From: an uncultured Clostridia bacterium
Lineage (GTDB): Bacteria; Bacillota; Clostridia; Oscillospirales; Acutalibacteraceae
NCBI GenBank assembly: GCA_937915775.1
Contig: CALGGQ010000234.1
Location: forward strand, 1 to 13,405
DNA length: 13,405 nucleotides
Direction of reading: 5' to 3'
A model generated the notes under the pieces. The model saw only the letters and a list, made by a program, of their open reading frames with translations. It was not told the origin of the DNA and made no database searches. Below, one piece after another: positions 6,235 to 12,736 of this stretch (its first letter is position 1; the number at the start of each line of letters is the position of its first letter). The position numbers and the translations under genes were made by a program.

Positions 6235-7514
6235 TTTTGATTCTCCAGTAATTCCAAAAAGGCTTCCATTCGCGTCACTGTCTGACCGTCGTTGACATTT
6301 TGCGGATTGCAGCCGTCGCCATCAAGTACAAGCGTAGGAAATCCGTTTTTCTCTAATAATTCTTTCGCCATTGCCGAGTTGCCCGCTGTCTGCTTACAAC
6401 CCCAATGACAGTACCAGATAACGCCGTCAGCCTTCAATTCCTTTGCATATTTCAGTACAGCGTTTATTCTTCTTTCTCCCGAGCCGTTAACAATGTTTCT
6501 AAGAAGTCTGTCAGCCATAAAGCGATAGGGATTTTCCTCTTCAAGATTTACATCAATTGCGTCAAGCGTCATATCGCACGCAACGATTTCGCCTCGCTCG
6601 GTAAAGTTAATTAAATCACGCAAGGCGTTTTGCCAATACGGAAGCGTATGCACCCAAAGCAGCCTTACACCCTTATATTCCTTCGGGCAAGCGGAGAGTT
6701 GTTCTATCATATCGGAGCTGTATTTTTCCGCTTCCTTTGTGCCAAGCATAACATGCGTTGCAAAAACGGACAGCATATGTGAAGTCATTTCGTCAGATAA
6801 AAACCGTTCGCTGCGAAGTTCAACAAGCTTTCTGAAATTTCTTATTGTATTCTTACTACGGTTAATTACTTCGTTTAATTTTTCCTCATCAAGTTTTGCT
6901 CCCGTATGTTCTTCAATAAATGCTGTCATATCGCGTAACTGACGCTCAACATAAACAAGGTTTTTTTCGTTGTATTCAGAAGGTACATCTATCATAAAAT
7001 GCGGCACCTGATAAAAATCCGCCGCACGCCTAAATGAAAGATGGTTAACATCACAGGCAAGGCTTGTATTGATGATGAATTTCGGTTTAGGTAACACACC
7101 GCTCTCTGCCATACCGATAAAGGACTTATGGTAGGAGCAAAGCGTTTTCGGCAGTCCGTTATTCTCTGCCGTTTCAATAAATGCTCTTTCGCTCTGCGCA
7201 GCCGCCAAATAGCAGGCAAGCGCTTCGGGGAATATCTGATAAATCCCCATCGCATGCAATATTTCGCACGGAAGATAAAGACTGACGATTGCAGAACGCT
7301 CAGGATATTTTAGTGGAAGCATACTTGCGTCCGATGCTGTCCACTGCATATATTGTCTTGCGGGGAGCAGTAGCTTTGTCGGAAAATATTTAGGTCCGAG
7401 CGCCGCTGCATTAAGTACAAATGTCAACTCTTTTAATGCTTTTTTGGGGTTGGACTGCACCGATTTATACATGTGATTGCCAAAGGTTTCTATGGCTTTG
7501 TTCACAAAATCCAT
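6231..7514 (-). CDS. 2-hydroxyacyl-CoA dehydratase D-component-like iron-sulfur protein
   Basis: Protein of 427 residues, the usual length for an HgdA/HgdB/BcrB-type subunit. Conserved cysteine contexts are LPCEILHAMG (Cys83), TLCSYHKS (Cys126), LACDVNH (Cys154), YCHWGCKQ (Cys369 and Cys373) and GDGCNPQ (Cys402). The C-terminal RMEAFLELL is the standard ending of the fold. It should bind an iron-sulfur cluster and receive electrons from the activator domain encoded immediately downstream; one enzyme complex of these two gene products is likely. The ATG at 7514 has only a weak GAGG site about 12 bases upstream, and the gap from the patatin gene is 16 bases. No acyl-CoA transferase, CoA ligase or beta-oxidation gene is near, so classical amino-acid fermentation is not indicated. 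A double-cubane-cluster reductase is an open alternative. Confidence 0.87.
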   Translation of the reverse strand: MDFVNKAIETFGNHMYKSVQSNPKKALKELTFVLNAAALGPKYFPTKLLLPARQYMQWTASDASMLPLKYPERSAIVSLYLPCEILHAMGIYQIFPEALACYLAAAQSERAFIETAENNGLPKTLCSYHKSFIGMAESGVLPKPKFIINTSLACDVNHLSFRRAADFYQVPHFMIDVPSEYNEKNLVYVERQLRDMTAFIEEHTGAKLDEEKLNEVINRSKNTIRNFRKLVELRSERFLSDEMTSHMLSVFATHVMLGTKEAEKYSSDMIEQLSACPKEYKGVRLLWVHTLPYWQNALRDLINFTERGEIVACDMTLDAIDVNLEEENPYRFMADRLLRNIVNGSGERRINAVLKYAKELKADGVIWYCHWGCKQTAGNSAMAKELLEKNGFPTLVLDGDGCNPQNVNDGQTVTRMEAFLELLENQK

Positions 7515-7530
7515 TTTATTATACTACCTC

Positions 7531-8382
7531 TTATATATTGATTTCAGTTGAAAGAAACTCTGTAACTCTTTTTCCCTGTTGATAGCCGTACTGATAAAGT
7601 GCGTTAATTTTTGTTTTATCCTTATCAAGCGCAGACATATACATATTGTCCTTAGGACACAAAACGAGCGCTTTACCTTCCTTTTCAAGTTCAAGCGCCT
7701 TCTTTAGTGAATCGTTATATAACTGCGCCTGTTGGGAAAGTAGTTTTGAAATTGCAGGATATTTCTTTGTTTTTTCTGCCTGTTTGGCATCTCCTTTTCC
7801 ACTGCGAAAACGCTCTTTGCTGTTAGCAAGTAAAACGATAATCTTATCGCAGCCGTCGCTCAGTGCTTTATCAACGGGAATCGGATCGCAGACATAGCCG
7901 TCGTAATATCGCCTGCCATTAAAGGAATAAGGTTTGCAGGCAATCGGTCTTGCCGATGATGCACAGAGAACGCCGTAGTTATTTCTTTTTATATCCGATT
8001 TATCAAAATATACTGCATTGCCATTGTCAACGTCCGTTGCAACAACAACGAATTTTGTAGGCGACTCCATAAGTGCATCGTAATCCAGCGGACATTTACC
8101 ACCCTCATTTGACAGCGTACCGTAGATATAATCCATATCAACAAACGATCCCTTTGAACATAAAAATGCAAGTGGTCCAATGGCTCTTGCAGAGAGATTA
8201 TATTCAGTATAAAACTTAAGGTTTCGTCCGCTTTGCTTTGCAACAAAGGAGGCGCCGTTGGCTGCACCGGCGGAAACGCCGATAAAATAATCAACATTGA
8301 TATTATTTTCAATCAGATAATCAAGCACACCGTCAGCAAAGGCAGCACTGTTGCCGCCGCCGACATCTATAATTCCAATCAT
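7531..8382 (-). CDS. Patatin-like hydrolase
   Basis: Protein of 283 residues starting at the ATG with AGGAGA six bases upstream; a longer frame from 8424 would begin inside the untranslated leader. The patatin fold is shown by DVGGG near the N-terminus, the nucleophile elbow GVSAG with Ser37 (35-39), and the dyad aspartate in YYDGYVCDPIP (Asp161). It most resembles the YjjU type of bacterial patatin, expected to be a cytoplasmic lipid or acyl ester hydrolase; no signal peptide is seen. The usual GGGxR oxyanion motif reads GGGNS here, so the arginine is missing and activity may differ. It is the first gene of the operon with the two dehydratase-type genes, suggesting that acyl release and reductive chemistry are linked; this is inference. 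Confidence 0.86.
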   Translation of the reverse strand: MIGIIDVGGGNSAAFADGVLDYLIENNINVDYFIGVSAGAANGASFVAKQSGRNLKFYTEYNLSARAIGPLAFLCSKGSFVDMDYIYGTLSNEGGKCPLDYDALMESPTKFVVVATDVDNGNAVYFDKSDIKRNNYGVLCASSARPIACKPYSFNGRRYYDGYVCDPIPVDKALSDGCDKIIVLLANSKERFRSGKGDAKQAEKTKKYPAISKLLSQQAQLYNDSLKKALELEKEGKALVLCPKDNMYMSALDKDKTKINALYQYGYQQGKRVTEFLSTEINI

Positions 8383-8403
8383 ATTAATTCTCCTATGGTT
8401 AGA

Positions 8404-8419
8404 TAACACCTTCGTGTTA
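8404..8419. promoter_or_regulatory. Small hairpin or operator in the patatin leader
   Basis: Perfect six-base inverted repeat TAACAC / GTGTTA around a four-base centre, between the predicted transcription start (about 8430) and the patatin ribosome binding site. It could be a repressor operator or an RNA hairpin stabilising the transcript. Confidence 0.4.
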
Positions 8420-8436
8420 GCCAAAACTTACCGTAT

Positions 8437-8465
8437 ATTATACTACTTAATACAACTTTTTTCAA
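8437..8465 (-). promoter_or_regulatory. Promoter of the patatin/dehydratase operon
   Basis: On the minus strand, TTGAAA (8465-8460) and a consensus TATAAT (8442-8437) are separated by exactly 17 bases. It precedes the first gene of the operon by about 55 bases. The 200 bases between here and the tnpV-side terminator hold no gene; a partly repeated CTGYTCAAGAC is seen at about 8540 and 8640. Confidence 0.68.
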
Positions 8466-8674
8466 TAGTACAGTATAGGTAACACATTTATTAAGAATAT
8501 ATTTGTATGTGATTCATATGCGTCTTTTGTGAATTTTTGACTGCTCAAGACCTGCGAAATTTGCGAATTGGTCGCTCAGTTTTTTTATTGAAAATCCTAC
8601 ACCATTGGGCTTATCGCTTTTGAGAGTTTATCATTTTTTGCTGTTCAAGACGGTAATATAGTATGTATAAGATT

Positions 8675-8698
8675 AGGCGAGGATTTTACTCCTCGCCT
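8675..8698 (-). terminator. Hairpin after the DUF6809-like gene
   Basis: Perfect nine-base stem AGGCGAGGA / TCCTCGCCT with a six-base loop, four bases after the stop codon. The T-run that follows on the minus strand is weak (TAATCTTAT). Confidence 0.65.
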
Positions 8699-8702
8699 TG
8701 TC

Positions 8703-8966
8703 TTATGTATATGCTTCTATCGTTAATCTAACACCTAATTTAAACCCGACTTTGAAACTATCAAGTTCAATTATATTTGCAAATTCTTCGCTTGCCGTAA
8801 GAAGCTTCTCAAGCAACTCATTTTGCTCATCAGTCAGTGTTGCTTTCAGTTGTTCCTGATTTTTATTGACTAAACTTAGTGCTTCCTTGTAATTTGCATT
8901 GTTTTCAATGCGACTGTATTCTGTGGGTGTAATGTTACCATACCAAAGCTCTTCAAGAATATCCAT
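8703..8966 (-). CDS. DUF6809-like small protein
   Basis: Acidic, helical protein of 87 residues. Its layout matches DUF6809 as I recall it: an N-terminal ILEELWYGNITPTEY segment, a helical middle (KNQEQLKATLTDEQNELLEK) and a C-terminal SFKVGFKLGVRLTIEAYT. The function of that family is unknown. The start has GAGGT eight bases upstream. It begins four bases after the end of tnpV, so the two form one transcript. Such proteins often occur beside transposon and conjugative-element genes in Clostridia. A toxin-antitoxin pair is less likely because its partner is recognisable as TnpV. Confidence 0.68.
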   Translation of the reverse strand: MDILEELWYGNITPTEYSRIENNANYKEALSLVNKNQEQLKATLTDEQNELLEKLLTASEEFANIIELDSFKVGFKLGVRLTIEAYT

Positions 8967-8970
8967 AACA

Positions 8971-9348
8971 TTACCTCACATAAATGACTTCGTTATAGAC
9001 AATCTCTCTTGCCTGATTTGTGATGTTATTCATTGCCTGAACCCAAGCCATCATATCATTGGCTTTAAGTTGTTCGGTAATACCTTGCTGCTCTGCAAGT
9101 TGCCTTACAAGTCGCTCATACATTTCGGTTGCTCTGAAATCAACCTCATGCAAATATGAGTTTAGTTTGCATTGCGTCAGTAACGATGTATAACGAATCT
9201 TATGACAGTCCTTCAACCACTTCAAATGCCTTTGTCCCCAAGGCCCGATTTCATAATTAGTTTTAGTAGAAATCAAATTCGGCAGATACACACCATTCAC
9301 AAGTGTATAACTAATACCTGTCTTTTCATCTGTAATATACTTTTTCAT
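8971..9348 (-). CDS. tnpV: TnpV-family transposon protein
   Basis: Protein of 125 residues with the TnpV pattern of Tn4451-type elements: a short beta-rich start (GISYTLVNGVYLPNL), then GPWGQRHLKWLKDCHKIRY, LLTQCKLNSYLHEVD and LVRQLAEQQGITEQLKANDM, and an ending WVQAMNNITNQAREIV. The role of TnpV is not established. The ATG has GGAGG eight bases upstream. Its presence 5.8 kb from the relaxase, with the same orientation, is the main hint that regions on both sides of the dehydratase operon belong to one element or to two nested ones. Confidence 0.78.
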   Translation of the reverse strand: MKKYITDEKTGISYTLVNGVYLPNLISTKTNYEIGPWGQRHLKWLKDCHKIRYTSLLTQCKLNSYLHEVDFRATEMYERLVRQLAEQQGITEQLKANDMMAWVQAMNNITNQAREIVYNEVIYVR

Positions 9349-9374
9349 AACATAATCCTCCGTATCTTTGATTG

Positions 9375-9403
9375 ATTAAAATGTTTTCTTTACCTACAAT
9401 CAA
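9375..9403 (-). promoter_or_regulatory. Possible promoter of tnpV
   Basis: On the minus strand, TTGATT (9403-9398) and TTTAAT (9380-9375) are separated by 17 bases. The -35 lies inside the 16-base sequence that also occurs in front of the recombinase gene. The match is moderate. Confidence 0.4.
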
Positions 9404-9407
9404 ACAT
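9392..9407 (-). repeat. 16-base repeat, copy in front of tnpV
   Basis: Exact reverse complement of 1720-1735. It lies about 45 bases upstream of the tnpV start codon and overlaps its possible -35 element. Confidence 0.55.
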
Positions 9408-9647
9408 CGGCTGATTATAAAGACCAAGGGAGGCAACCTTCTTTACGAAGTGCCTCCCTTGCGGTGCGTTTTTTTGCGTTCTTTGATGGCATCGGGGACG
9501 AGAAACGAAACACCGATTAGCCAGCCCGCAGGGCGCAGCTCATCGGGAGCAACAGTCCGGTGGACTGTTGCGTTGTTGAGAAGAAAGTCCGCCAATCATT
9601 TTTTCGTCGTGCGTCGCGCTAATTTTTACTGTCCGCCTATCAGCAAA
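9408..9647. other. Hairpin-rich spacer without a gene
   Basis: Three perfect hairpins: AAGGGAGGCA / TGCCTCCCTT (9426-9435 and 9451-9460), GCCC GCA GGGC (9522-9532), and GCAACAGTCC / GGACTGTTGC (9549-9558 and 9562-9571) with a GGT loop. The last two lie in a GC-rich block of about 60 bases that looks like an interspersed palindromic repeat of Clostridia. The 100-codon plus-strand open frame across it (9372-9674) is an artefact of this repeat. Confidence 0.55.
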
Positions 9648-9669
9648 AAGGACGGCATCAGCCGTCCTT
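9648..9669 (-). terminator. Terminator of the lysis cassette
   Basis: Nine-base stem AAGGACGGC / GCCGTCCTT with a four-base loop; on the minus strand it is followed by a run of T. It lies 15 bases after the endolysin stop codon. Confidence 0.88.
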
Positions 9670-9684
9670 CTTAATTCTACGCTA

Positions 9685-10326
9685 TTATGCCTTCTTCAGC
9701 TTGCCTTTTTTGAGCAAATCCAGCATTTTGATATTCTGCTCAGGTGCACCTTTGTAATCGCTGATGCCGTTGGCGTGGGCAATCTTTTTACGGTGCGCGT
9801 ATGAGCTGTCGATTTTAAGCGATTCCAGCGCATCAACGATGGAACCGCTTTTTCCGGTATACTTCGAATAATATTCATCCGTTGCTGCCGGCTTTTCCGT
9901 CTCGATATTCTTCTGATTCTTCGGACGGAGGACGCCGAGCAGTGAGCTATACGTATGCTTAATCCTGGTCATCGGCTCGTGCTTGCCGCTCGGATAATTC
10001 TCGTCATAGGAATAAAAATAGTCGTCATTCCCCTGCCCTGTGGCAATGCTGACGTGCCCGTTACCGCTCTTACTGGTAAACACACAGATGTCGCCCTTCT
10101 GCGGTACAAAGCCCTTTTTATAGCTGTGCCAGGTAAAGTTCTTTGTCAGATAAGGCGAGGTGTTGCGCTTTCTGTAATATTCAATGGCGTTGCCGATGGA
10201 CTGCGGCGTAACGCCGAGCACGTTCTTGACAAAGCTCTTGACGAGGTCAACGCACTGCACACCGTAAACGCCATCGTAATCCACCTTTTTGCCGAGATAC
10301 TTTTTAACCCAGGCATCCATTGTCAT
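9685..10326 (-). CDS. CHAP-domain endolysin-like peptidoglycan hydrolase
   Basis: Protein of 213 residues. The N-terminal CHAP domain (about 10-137) has the catalytic cysteine in VQCVDLV (Cys25), histidine in NGHVSIA (His91) and a downstream polar residue in DENYP (about 109-110), so it should act as a cysteine amidase or endopeptidase on peptidoglycan. A short linker (138-150) leads to a C-terminal segment (about 154-213) with SGSIVDALESL, YAHRKKIAHANGI and MLDLLKKGKL, resembling a cell-wall-binding module found at the end of clostridial phage lysins. No signal peptide is present, so export would depend on the holin. The start overlaps the holin gene by 23 bases; AGGAG lies ten bases before the first ATG, and a second ATG two codons later is also possible. 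Confidence 0.88.
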   Translation of the reverse strand: MTMDAWVKKYLGKKVDYDGVYGVQCVDLVKSFVKNVLGVTPQSIGNAIEYYRKRNTSPYLTKNFTWHSYKKGFVPQKGDICVFTSKSGNGHVSIATGQGNDDYFYSYDENYPSGKHEPMTRIKHTYSSLLGVLRPKNQKNIETEKPAATDEYYSKYTGKSGSIVDALESLKIDSSYAHRKKIAHANGISDYKGAPEQNIKMLDLLKKGKLKKA

Positions 10327-10531
10327 CGTTTTCTGTCTCCTTCCTTTCGAGGTTCATAGCCGCCGCGATGCCGGACGCTACTGCCGACACGGCAAGTCCG
10401 ATGAGCGCGCTTTTCAGCGTCTCTTTACCGCTTGTAAAGTCCACAACGGCAAGATGCACGGCTATGTAAGCGAGCACCGCCTGCAAAAAAGTTCTGGCGG
10501 CTCTTTTGACTGTATTTTGCGTTATTCTCAT
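10304..10531 (-). CDS. Holin-like protein
   Basis: Protein of 75 residues with two predicted membrane segments (about 14-30, LQAVLAYIAVHLAV, and 40-59, LKSALIGLAVSAVASG), a basic N-terminus (VKRAARTF) and a charged tail rich in Lys, Glu and Asp. Size, topology and position just before an endolysin fit a phage holin that makes membrane pores for the lysin. The start ATG has AAGGA seven bases upstream and shares ATGA with the stop of the upstream gene, so translation is coupled. Confidence 0.8.
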   Translation of the reverse strand: MRITQNTVKRAARTFLQAVLAYIAVHLAVVDFTSGKETLKSALIGLAVSAVASGIAAAMNLERKETENDDNGCLG

Positions 10532-10749
10532 TTGGCTGTCCTTTCCATCTCATTCAGTCTTTCTGTCACGGTTTTAATCTTCTCCTCTATTAATGGTATT
10601 CGCTCAGCGAAATTATTGTGCCTGTCCACCTTATCCTCGAGCTGCTGAATGCGGTAAGCCGTCAGCTTTGAGGAGGTGAGGATACCGCCGAACGTACCGG
10701 AGAGCGTACCGACCAGTGCCAGCAGACCGACGACGATTTCATTACTCAA
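10528..10749 (-). CDS. XhlA-like phage lysis-accessory protein
   Basis: Protein of 73 residues beginning with TTG rather than ATG; AGGAG lies eight bases upstream and no in-frame ATG fits. A membrane segment (about 4-24, IVVGLLALVGTLSGTFGGIL) is followed by a coiled coil (about 33-70) containing IQQLEDKVDRHNNFAERI, which resembles the haemolysin XhlA group found next to holins in Bacillus and clostridial prophages. Its role is probably to assist the holin. A TTGACA lies 17 bases before TAAGGT (10815-10810 and 10792-10787), a weak promoter candidate inside the preceding terminator. Read-through from the gene at 11658 is an alternative. Confidence 0.76.
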   Translation of the reverse strand: MSNEIVVGLLALVGTLSGTFGGILTSSKLTAYRIQQLEDKVDRHNNFAERIPLIEEKIKTVTERLNEMERTAK

Positions 10750-10802
10750 TCCTATTGCTCCTTTCGTTTATTTCTGAGACAGCTTCACCTTAGAAAGAAA
10801 AA

Positions 10803-10825
10803 ACACCCCTGTCAAGCAAGGGTGT
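10803..10825 (-). terminator. Terminator of the membrane-anchored protein gene
   Basis: Stem ACACCC / GGGTGT (10803-10808 and 10820-10825) with an 11-base loop; on the minus strand it is followed by TTTTTT. It separates the gene ending at 10867 from the lysis cassette. Confidence 0.72.
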
Positions 10826-10866
10826 CTTAATATGTACTATGCTATAGCTTTTATAGTGTATATCGT

Positions 10867-11658
10867 TTATTCTTCCGTATCCTCTGCTTCTGTTTGCGCC
10901 TCGGTTTTCTCCGTCGGCGGCTCTGTTGTCGTTTCCGGCGGGAGCGTGGTGGTTTCCGCATACGCAATCAGACCGGTTTTGGCAATATGCGTAATCACCG
11001 TGGCGCTGTCATAAAAGCCCATCTTTTCCATAATCGGAAGAATTTCGAAATTCAGATAATCGGCGTTGGCGTGCTCGTCGATAATTTCATACGCCGTCGG
11101 ATTCGGCGTTTCGTAGGCAAGCGCGTCCTGCAGACCGGCAATGCCATCTACCTCCTCGCCGTCCACGAAAATATACATATCCTTTACGACGATTTTACCT
11201 TTGTACGCCTCCTGCAAGGAGGTGGTTGTTTCCGTCGTACTTTCCGTCTCCGGCTCACTGACAGTAGTGGTATTCTTTTCAAACTTAATATTGCCCGTGA
11301 AATAAAGCGCCGCAAAAGCAACTGCCAGCAAAACGACGATAATCAGCACTGTATATGCACCGCTATGATTCTTCTTTTCCTTTTTAAAGCGGTGGCGCGT
11401 CAGGGTCGGGCGCGCTTCGTCGGTGTGCGTTTCATTCATCTCAAAGGCTGCGGTGCTCTCCTCATAAGAGGCATCGCCCTTTTTATGGACAATCAGCGGG
11501 CTGTCCAGCCTGCCGAGCACGGTTTTATTGAATTCCTTGATTTCATCGTTATCGGTCACAATCTTCTGCTTTTCATCATCGGCAGATTTTTGCTCCTCCT
11601 TCACCTCTTGAATGATATTGTCCATCATTTCCTCGGTGATTTTATTTTCATCACTCAT
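10867..11658 (-). CDS. Single-pass membrane protein with ExbD/TolR-like outer domain
   Basis: Protein of 263 residues from the ATG with AAGGTG six bases upstream; a longer frame from 11706 would overlap the promoter. Order of parts: acidic cytoplasmic region (1-80), basic stretch (TRHRFKKEKK, 88-97), one membrane segment (about 101-120), Thr/Glu/Ser-rich linker (128-148), compact domain (about 154-232) and Thr/Pro/Glu-rich tail (236-263). The compact domain (IVVKDMYIFVDGEEVDGIAGLQ, broken here only by my naming of it, then LQDAL, YEIIDEHANADY and ILPIMEKMGF) resembles the ExbD/TolR periplasmic fold, but no ExbB/TolQ partner is visible. That resemblance is my reading, not a database match. The Thr/Pro tail suggests a surface location. 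Confidence 0.72.
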   Translation of the reverse strand: MSDENKITEEMMDNIIQEVKEEQKSADDEKQKIVTDNDEIKEFNKTVLGRLDSPLIVHKKGDASYEESTAAFEMNETHTDEARPTLTRHRFKKEKKNHSGAYTVLIIVVLLAVAFAALYFTGNIKFEKNTTTVSEPETESTTETTTSLQEAYKGKIVVKDMYIFVDGEEVDGIAGLQDALAYETPNPTAYEIIDEHANADYLNFEILPIMEKMGFYDSATVITHIAKTGLIAYAETTTLPPETTTEPPTEKTEAQTEAEDTEE

Positions 11659-11696
11659 ATTGTTCACCTTTATACGGTTTGTTACTGTTTTGTCAT

Positions 11697-11725
11697 ATAA
11701 TAGCACATTTTCAGTGACTTTTCAA
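11697..11725 (-). promoter_or_regulatory. Promoter of the membrane-anchored protein gene
   Basis: On the minus strand, TTGAAA (11725-11720) and TATTAT (11702-11697) are 17 bases apart, with a TG extension before the -10. It diverges from the kinase promoter; the two -35 elements lie within one palindrome. Confidence 0.65.
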
Positions 11726-11737
11726 TATCATATTGAA
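11721..11737. promoter_or_regulatory. 17-base palindrome between divergent promoters
   Basis: TTCAATAT C ATATTGAA is a perfect palindrome covering most of both -35 elements. It could be an operator controlling both genes. Back-to-back -35 boxes explain only its outer bases. Confidence 0.4.
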
Positions 11738-11761
11738 TTTGGCAAATATTATTGATATAAT
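11733..11761 (+). promoter_or_regulatory. Promoter of the ROK kinase gene
   Basis: TTGAAT (11733-11738) and a consensus TATAAT (11756-11761) are separated by exactly 17 bases; the kinase ATG follows about 31 bases later. Confidence 0.72.
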
Positions 11762-11792
11762 AAAAAGAGATTATAATTACGGAGGAAACCGT

Positions 11793-12674
11793 ATGAGAAT
11801 TTTAACCTTTGATATCGGCGGTACGTTCATCAAGTACGGCATTGTCGGTGACGATTTCAAGCTGCTGGAAACGCATAAGGTGCCTACCGAAGCGGAAAAG
11901 GGCGGTCAGGAGCTGATTGAAAAAATCATCGGGATTGTAGAAAGCAGCAAGGATATTGACCGTGTTGCCGTTTCCACCTGCGGTCAGGTGGACAGCGAAA
12001 ACGGTATCGTCGTGAACGCACCCGGCTATATTCCCTACTACACGGGAATGATGGTAAAAAAGCTGATAGAAAACAGAACGGGTTATCCGACCTTTGTGGA
12101 AAACGACGTCAACGCCGCGGCAATGGGCGAAGCGATGTTCGGCGCGGCAAAGGGCAGCGACGATTTCATCTGCCTCACCTACGGCACGGGTATCGGCGGC
12201 GCGATATTTGCCGACGGCAGACTGTATAAGGGCTTTTCCTCCTCCGCCGGTGAAATCGGCCATATGGTGACGCACGCCGGCGGCAAGCAGTGCAACTGCG
12301 GCGGCGAGGGCTGCTATGAATGCTATGCTTCCGCCAACGCCCTGATTTCCGCCGTGAACCGCGTTTCCAAAAAGCCGCTGGACGCATTCAGCATTTTTGA
12401 TAAGGATAACTTTGAAAAGCCGGAAATCCGCAGCGAAATTGATAAGTGGATTGACGAAATCATTGTTGGTCTGATGAATATCATTTATATTTTTAACCCC
12501 TCGCTGATTCTGCTCGGCGGCGGTATTATGAATGAGGATTACATCATCGAGCTGATTGACAGAAAGATATATAACCGCCTGATGCCGAACTACCGCAACG
12601 TCAACATCCTGCGCACCCGTCTCGGCAACGACGCCGCCCTGCTCGGCGCCGCTTATCTGGCAACGACCATATAG
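11793..12674 (+). CDS. ROK-family sugar kinase
   Basis: Cytoplasmic kinase of 293 residues, of normal family length. The start ATG has GGAGG eight bases upstream; a longer frame from 11733 would begin inside the promoter. ROK motifs are complete: ATP phosphate loop FDIGGT (6-11), catalytic Asp105 in ENDVNAAAMGE, second phosphate motif GTGIGGAIFADG (131-142), sugar-binding EIGH (153-156), zinc-binding CNCGGEGCYE (167-176) and LGGGI near the C-terminus. It probably phosphorylates glucose or a related hexose such as N-acetylmannosamine; specificity cannot be fixed from motifs. It stands alone on the plus strand without sugar transport genes and ends at a shared bidirectional terminator. Confidence 0.93.
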   Translation: MRILTFDIGGTFIKYGIVGDDFKLLETHKVPTEAEKGGQELIEKIIGIVESSKDIDRVAVSTCGQVDSENGIVVNAPGYIPYYTGMMVKKLIENRTGYPTFVENDVNAAAMGEAMFGAAKGSDDFICLTYGTGIGGAIFADGRLYKGFSSSAGEIGHMVTHAGGKQCNCGGEGCYECYASANALISAVNRVSKKPLDAFSIFDKDNFEKPEIRSEIDKWIDEIIVGLMNIIYIFNPSLILLGGGIMNEDYIIELIDRKIYNRLMPNYRNVNILRTRLGNDAALLGAAYLATTI

Positions 12675-12704
12675 TTTGTAGTTTTTAGTTAGTAGTTAAT
12701 AGTT
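12672..12704. repeat. Short TAGTT-rich tandem stretch
   Basis: An imperfect run of TAGTT-type units (GTAGTTTTTAGTTAGTAGTT and further) between the kinase stop codon and the terminator. It is low-complexity; no function is evident. Confidence 0.45.
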
Positions 12705-12731
12705 AAAGAGGCAACCGTCGGTTGCCTCTTT
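12705..12731. terminator. Bidirectional terminator between the kinase and tyrS
   Basis: Perfect 12-base stem AAAGAGGCAACC / GGTTGCCTCTTT with a three-base loop, flanked by A and T runs. It serves the kinase on the plus strand and tyrS on the minus strand. Confidence 0.9.
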
Positions 12732-12736
12732 CTTTG

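Noticed and set aside
8703..9348. Toxin-antitoxin pair
   Set aside because: The larger product matches TnpV and the smaller matches a DUF6809 pattern; neither shows a toxin motif.
9372..9674. A 100-codon plus-strand open frame
   Set aside because: It runs over three hairpins and into the endolysin terminator, and has no ribosome binding site; an artefact of GC-rich repeat sequence.
9685..10749. Complete prophage
   Set aside because: Only three lysis genes are present, with chromosomal-type genes directly to the right and transposon-type genes to the left.
10894..11700. A 268-codon plus-strand open frame
   Set aside because: Mirror frame of the membrane-anchored protein; the minus-strand frame has a proper start, promoter and terminator.
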